Positions 60,938 to 64,000 of a DNA stretch of 64,000 nt are shown here, piece after piece. This DNA comes from Alteromonas gilva. Lineage in GTDB: Bacteria; Pseudomonadota; Gammaproteobacteria; Enterobacterales; Alteromonadaceae. The notes below the pieces were generated by a model. The model had not been told where the DNA came from. It saw only the letters and a list, made by a program, of their open reading frames with translations, and did not search any database. The position numbers were made by a program, and so were the translations under genes. Within the stretch, counting starts at the first letter, position 1. The number at the start of each line of letters is the position of its first letter. Location: the NCBI RefSeq assembly GCF_028595265.1, contig NZ_JAQQXP010000002.1:186001-250000 (forward strand), read 5' to 3'.

Positions 60938-60946
60938 GGTTAGGCA

Positions 60947-61708
60947 TTAATGTTGAGTGCTGCGTCGTCCAAATACGCGGCCAATACGGTTTTTAGCAGA
61001 GTGCCAGTGATTTTTAGGTAACGCCGGCGCCTGCGACATCAGCGCGTCATAGTCAATATAGCGACCATCGAGTGGCCGTACATGGGCACTGTACACCCTG
61101 GAGGGGCTGATTTGTTTGATCCGCGCGAGTGAGCGTTTGTATTGATTAGGATGACACACCGGGTAGGGGGCGGTGAGCTGTTTTTTTACCGATACAATCA
61201 GATCGGCAATGTACAACTGCTGCGTTGGCCGGTGCAATAGCGACAGGTCATGGTTGGTGTGGCCCGGCGTATACAGCACCTGCCAGTCGGCGAATCCCGG
61301 TAAGCGCTGTTTGTCCTGCAATGTAATATCAGGTACTAACACCGGGTGATACCAGATATGTGCCCTGGGTTTACCCAGCCGTGCTGCTACCCACCAGGTC
61401 AGTGCCACATCAATAAGGTGAGCCGTGCGACCTGCCAGACCTTTATACCAGTGTTGAGCCATGGGATGGCTGGCAATCTGAGCGCCGGTTTTGCGCTGCA
61501 ACAACACGGCACCCCCGGCATGATCAGGATGCATATGCGTAACCACGATAAGCGTTAAATCGGATAAGGGGCGGCGCAGTGTCCGGGTAATGTAAGTGCA
61601 CACTTTATCAACATCAGCGCGACTACAGCCATCCAGCAACAATAAACCGGTTGGCTCCTCTACCAGATAAATATTTTCGATGTAGCCTTTTAACTCATGG
61701 ACCCGCAT
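60947..61708 (-). CDS. Metallo-beta-lactamase-fold hydrolase
   Basis: About 253 aa. The metal motif HxHxDH is present as THMHPDHAGG, with later ligands in LYTPGHTNHDLSL and YIADLIV, and a final His in VYSAHVRPLD. The core starts MRVHELKGYIENIYLVEEPT, so ATG 61708 was chosen; the frame extends to a TTG at 61780 and a longer form is possible. It belongs to the glyoxalase II/MBL hydrolase type with unspecified substrate. Convergent with the esterase gene. Confidence 0.82.
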   Translation of the reverse strand: MRVHELKGYIENIYLVEEPTGLLLLDGCSRADVDKVCTYITRTLRRPLSDLTLIVVTHMHPDHAGGAVLLQRKTGAQIASHPMAQHWYKGLAGRTAHLIDVALTWWVAARLGKPRAHIWYHPVLVPDITLQDKQRLPGFADWQVLYTPGHTNHDLSLLHRPTQQLYIADLIVSVKKQLTAPYPVCHPNQYKRSLARIKQISPSRVYSAHVRPLDGRYIDYDALMSQAPALPKNHWHSAKNRIGRVFGRRSTQH

Positions 61709-61820
61709 AAACGCCACGGCTTCGCTTTTTACGTGGGCAATGATAGTAGCAAAGCTTTTGTGGTCGTACCACTTGCACAATATGCAAACCGGCTAAGCGG
61801 TAAGTCGCCAGCAGTAAACA

Positions 61821-62927
61821 CTAGCGTGCATTGTTAACCGGGTTGGCATAATTCGCCAGCAAATACGGATGTGCCTCGGCCGGCAGTTGGCTCAGCTTAT
61901 CGTCAAGACGCGCGCGGCACTCAGCAGTAATTTCGCCGTGCTGCTGGTTAGCCGCAAGGTAGTTGATAGGATAAAGCTGATAATTGCGATGAATTTGCGC
62001 ATCAATTTGGCTGGCCAGTTCAGCAGGCGTTGTAAAATCATCGTCGATGACACTGCCGAAAGTCACCGTCAGGCGGCCTTTGTGGCCAACAATGCCTTTG
62101 ACAATACTGTCGATATCTTCAAATTCGGTTTTATTGTACTGACCGTGGTGGTTTACCTGATAAAGCTCATTGGCTTTGGCGATATCACAGGGATCGTTTT
62201 CGTAGGCGATGGCAACCGGCACAATGTTAAGAGACTTCATATAGTCCGCAAACTCAAGTTTTTGCTGTTTACCCGCCATGTAAAACATCTTTAATATGGC
62301 CGGATCGGTAAAGTCCATGCCGTCTTTGGCGCGGCCTTCCCGCTGAGCTATCCAGACAGACTGATTGCTCTGCAATGCATCTTTAATAAAGTTAGACAGT
62401 TGGGTGAGGGCTTTGAGCAGTTCACGGGGCTTTTTGGCTGAGCGCTTTACCACAAACCCTTTATTGAGTTTCATAAGTTCGGTGGCGCTGGGCTTTTTGA
62501 GCAGGTTATCACCAAAGGCAATGAGCGCAGTATTATGGCCGGCGCTGTGCAAAGCAAAGTTTACCAGCGCCGGATCCATCGCGATATCGCGGTGATTGGA
62601 AATAAAAATATAGGCCTTTGTGGGGTCGAGTTTATCCAGGCCTTTTACCGTGACGCCGTCGCTGGTGCGCTGCAACAGTGTTTCCATAAACCGGCCCACT
62701 TCGTCCTGAATATGCGCTACGGATTTAAACTTACGCCACTTAATACGCAACAGTATTTTCACAAAAGGACCGAGCAGTGACGACAGCCATTTTGGGCTAC
62801 GCTCAAAACGATGACTGACAATGGCATCGATAAACGCCTGATCGTTGATCAGACGCTCAATAGCGGCAGGTACTTCGCTGTCGTTATAGGGGCGAATATC
62901 GTGATAACTATCAGAATTGGTTAACAT
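61821..62927 (-). CDS. Glycerolipid acyltransferase (PlsC-like, 1-acyl-G3P acyltransferase domain)
   Basis: 368 aa. The HX4D acyltransferase motif is ISNHRDIAMDPALVNFAL, followed by FVVKRSAKKPRELLKAL and WIAQREGRAKDGMD (glycerol-phosphate-binding-type EGR block). No clear membrane helices besides a weak hydrophobic patch near residue 45 (LGPFVKILLRIKW). This matches the larger acyltransferase class of gammaproteobacteria, probably in phospholipid or ornithine-lipid synthesis. The exact acyl acceptor is not determined. Confidence 0.82.
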   Translation of the reverse strand: MLTNSDSYHDIRPYNDSEVPAAIERLINDQAFIDAIVSHRFERSPKWLSSLLGPFVKILLRIKWRKFKSVAHIQDEVGRFMETLLQRTSDGVTVKGLDKLDPTKAYIFISNHRDIAMDPALVNFALHSAGHNTALIAFGDNLLKKPSATELMKLNKGFVVKRSAKKPRELLKALTQLSNFIKDALQSNQSVWIAQREGRAKDGMDFTDPAILKMFYMAGKQQKLEFADYMKSLNIVPVAIAYENDPCDIAKANELYQVNHHGQYNKTEFEDIDSIVKGIVGHKGRLTVTFGSVIDDDFTTPAELASQIDAQIHRNYQLYPINYLAANQQHGEITAECRARLDDKLSQLPAEAHPYLLANYANPVNNAR

Positions 62928-63081
62928 AATTCCATCGTCGATGTGGCAAAGCGCTCATTGTACGCACATTCAGCTATTTGGGTAGTGTTGCCGTTATGAT
63001 TCCATCGAAAAGTGACGATTTGGTGAATTCCCGTTGCCGCAAAGCGAAACCTGAACCTTTAACCTGGTGTCCGGCGATGGG

Positions 63082-63110
63082 TTGATGAATGGCGAACAAT
63101 CTCCTATACT
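63082..63110 (+). promoter_or_regulatory. Candidate thiC promoter
   Basis: TTGATG (63082-63087) and TATACT (63105-63110) with a 17-base spacer; transcription would start near 63117, upstream of the TPP aptamer. Confidence 0.6.
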
Positions 63111-63127
63111 CGGTGGCAGTTACGTAC

Positions 63128-63156
63128 TCGGCAACAGCCATGTTGTTGCCGATTTT
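63128..63156 (+). other. Terminator-like hairpin ahead of the TPP aptamer
   Basis: TCGGCAACA pairs with TGTTGCCGA over a 7-base loop, followed by TTTT. It lies between the candidate promoter and the aptamer, three bases before the P1 stem. It could be a leader stem or a weak early terminator. Confidence 0.5.
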
Positions 63157-63158
63157 CA

Positions 63159-63260
63159 CTTGTCGGAGTGCTTCGCATTACCCAGATGTAATGCAAGCTG
63201 AGACCGCATAAAGCGGGATCCGTTGAACCTGATCAGGCTAATACCTGCGAAGGGAACAAG
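63159..63260 (+). ncRNA. TPP riboswitch (THI element)
   Basis: The conserved core CTGAGA (63209 region) and TTGAACCTGATCAGGCTAAT with ACCTGCGAAGGGAA are present. The P3-like stem GCATTAC/GTAATGC is seen at 63174-63194, and P1 pairs CTTGT (63159-63163) with ACAAG (63256-63260). It controls thiC expression by thiamine pyrophosphate. Downstream, a CTGACAC/GTGTCAG stem (63287-63304) and a T-run at 63332-63337 are possible parts of the expression platform. Confidence 0.95.
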
Positions 63261-63385
63261 GCAACATCACTATTATTTATTGCGCACTGACACCGACGTG
63301 TCAGCCAGCTTTATCAGCATTTTGTGATGGTCTTTTTAAACACTCCTGACAAGCATTTTCCACCTTCACAACAAGGATTAATGCT

Positions 63386-64000
63386 ATGTCAACGCGACGT
63401 CAACAGCGCGAACAAGCGCAACAGTTCATTCAACATTTAAGCGGCCAGTGTTACCCCGGCTCACAGCGGGTGTACTTATCTGGTAGTCGGCCTGATATTC
63501 AGGTACCAATGCGCATGATTATGCAAACCGATAGCTTGATTGGCGGCGACCGCCAGCAACCGGTGTATCAGCCTAACGAGCCTATTCCTATTTACGATAC
63601 CTCAGGCCCCTATGGCGATCCGGATCAAACCATTGACGTGCACAAAGGCCTGTCTCCCATACGTAATGAGTGGATTGATGAACGTGAAGACTCACTTACG
63701 GTAGATATACCGTCATCGGATTTTACCCGCCAGCGTGACGATGACGAGCAGTCCAGAGCACTGCGCATGGCGGTAAATCGTAAAATTCGTCAGGCCAGAG
63801 CCGGGCAGTGCGTTACCCAACTGCACTACGCGCGGCGCGGTATTATTACCCCTGAAATGGAATTTATAGCGATCCGTGAAAACATGGGCCGTGCTGAGGT
63901 AAAAGACGACGTACTGCGCCAGCAGCACCGCGGTGAAACCTTTGGCGCTCAATTGCCTGAACAAATTACCGCTGAATTTGTTCGTCAGGAAGTGGCCGCC
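63386..64000 (+). CDS. thiC: Phosphomethylpyrimidine synthase ThiC (5' part)
   Basis: First 205 codons; the gene runs past the window end. ThiC is a radical-SAM [4Fe-4S] enzyme converting aminoimidazole ribotide to the HMP-P pyrimidine of thiamine. The N-terminal ThiC-associated region has PGSQRVYLSGSRPDIQVPMR, PIPIYDTSGPYGDPDQTIDV, and the catalytic domain begins at TQLHYARRGIITPEMEFIAI and RENMGR. The ATG at 63386 is preceded by AAGGA at 8 bases. It is directly controlled by the TPP riboswitch upstream. Confidence 0.97.
   Translation, partial: MSTRRQQREQAQQFIQHLSGQCYPGSQRVYLSGSRPDIQVPMRMIMQTDSLIGGDRQQPVYQPNEPIPIYDTSGPYGDPDQTIDVHKGLSPIRNEWIDEREDSLTVDIPSSDFTRQRDDDEQSRALRMAVNRKIRQARAGQCVTQLHYARRGIITPEMEFIAIRENMGRAEVKDDVLRQQHRGETFGAQLPEQITAEFVRQEVAA

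Noticed and set aside
1..64000. Search for CRISPR arrays, tRNA, rRNA, insertion sequences and prophage genes
   Set aside because: Nothing with repeat-spacer periodicity, tRNA-like cloverleaf, transposase or phage structural motifs was seen by reading.

Overview
The window is chromosomal DNA of a Gram-negative gammaproteobacterium, most likely a marine member of the Alteromonadales (Alteromonas-like). Supporting signs are hemCDXY and gmk-rpoZ-spoT...recG in their gammaproteobacterial orders, ycjX-ycjF, two TonB-dependent receptors of about 1,020-1,040 residues, a TPR-sulfotransferase next to one of them, a DUF3718-type secreted protein, and moderate G+C with AT-rich intergenic stretches. This placement is inferred from protein character and gene order only; no database search was run. 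Coding density is high. I saw no rRNA, tRNA, insertion sequence, prophage or CRISPR array.

Layout. 1-2.2 kb: end of ycjX and ycjF (envelope stress pair). 2.4-7.4 kb: a Tat-exported PhoX-type phosphatase and a CarboxypepD_reg TonB receptor. 7.4-10.1 kb: a VOC protein, then feoA-feoB (ferrous iron import). 10.2-15 kb, minus strand: hemC-hemD-hemX-hemY (tetrapyrrole synthesis) and a carboxylesterase. 15.2-23.4 kb: gmk, rpoZ, spoT, ridA, a secreted thioredoxin-like protein, a PaiB protein, recG and rsmJ. 23.5-28.2 kb: a peroxiredoxin, a carboxylesterase lipoprotein, a BaiN-type flavoprotein and a GH5 glycosidase lipoprotein. 28.3-33.7 kb: an S41 peptidase, a membrane winged-helix/TPR regulator, a secreted zincin-like protein and a serine hydrolase. 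A 26-bp element is shared between the two divergent intergenic regions of this block, which suggests a small local regulon. 33.8-39.8 kb: a MarR regulator with an unusual start, a second TonB receptor and its neighbouring TPR-sulfotransferase. 39.9-43.3 kb: galR and galT-galK with clear LacI-type operators. 43.3-44.1 kb: a scar carrying the 3' part of ureG and a small His-rich membrane protein, probably left after loss of a urease cluster. 44.1-54.7 kb: a dienelactone hydrolase, DUF3718 protein, an uncharacterised membrane-anchored protein, a diguanylate cyclase with an ethylene-receptor-like sensor, transporters, a J-domain protein, an M16 peptidase and a TetR-controlled drug/metabolite exporter. 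54.9-59.8 kb: a four-gene envelope cassette (MMPL/RND exporter, LolA-like protein, outer-membrane barrel, DUF2892). 60-62.9 kb: an esterase, an MBL-fold hydrolase and an acyltransferase. The window ends in thiC behind a TPP riboswitch.

The most notable items are the ethylene-receptor-like diguanylate cyclase, the duplicated regulatory element around the CadC-like regulator, the ureG deletion scar with a hairpin at its junction, the long TetR-gene palindrome, the non-canonical marR start, and the MMPL/LolA-like/barrel cassette. I did not find a clearly new defence or mobile system.
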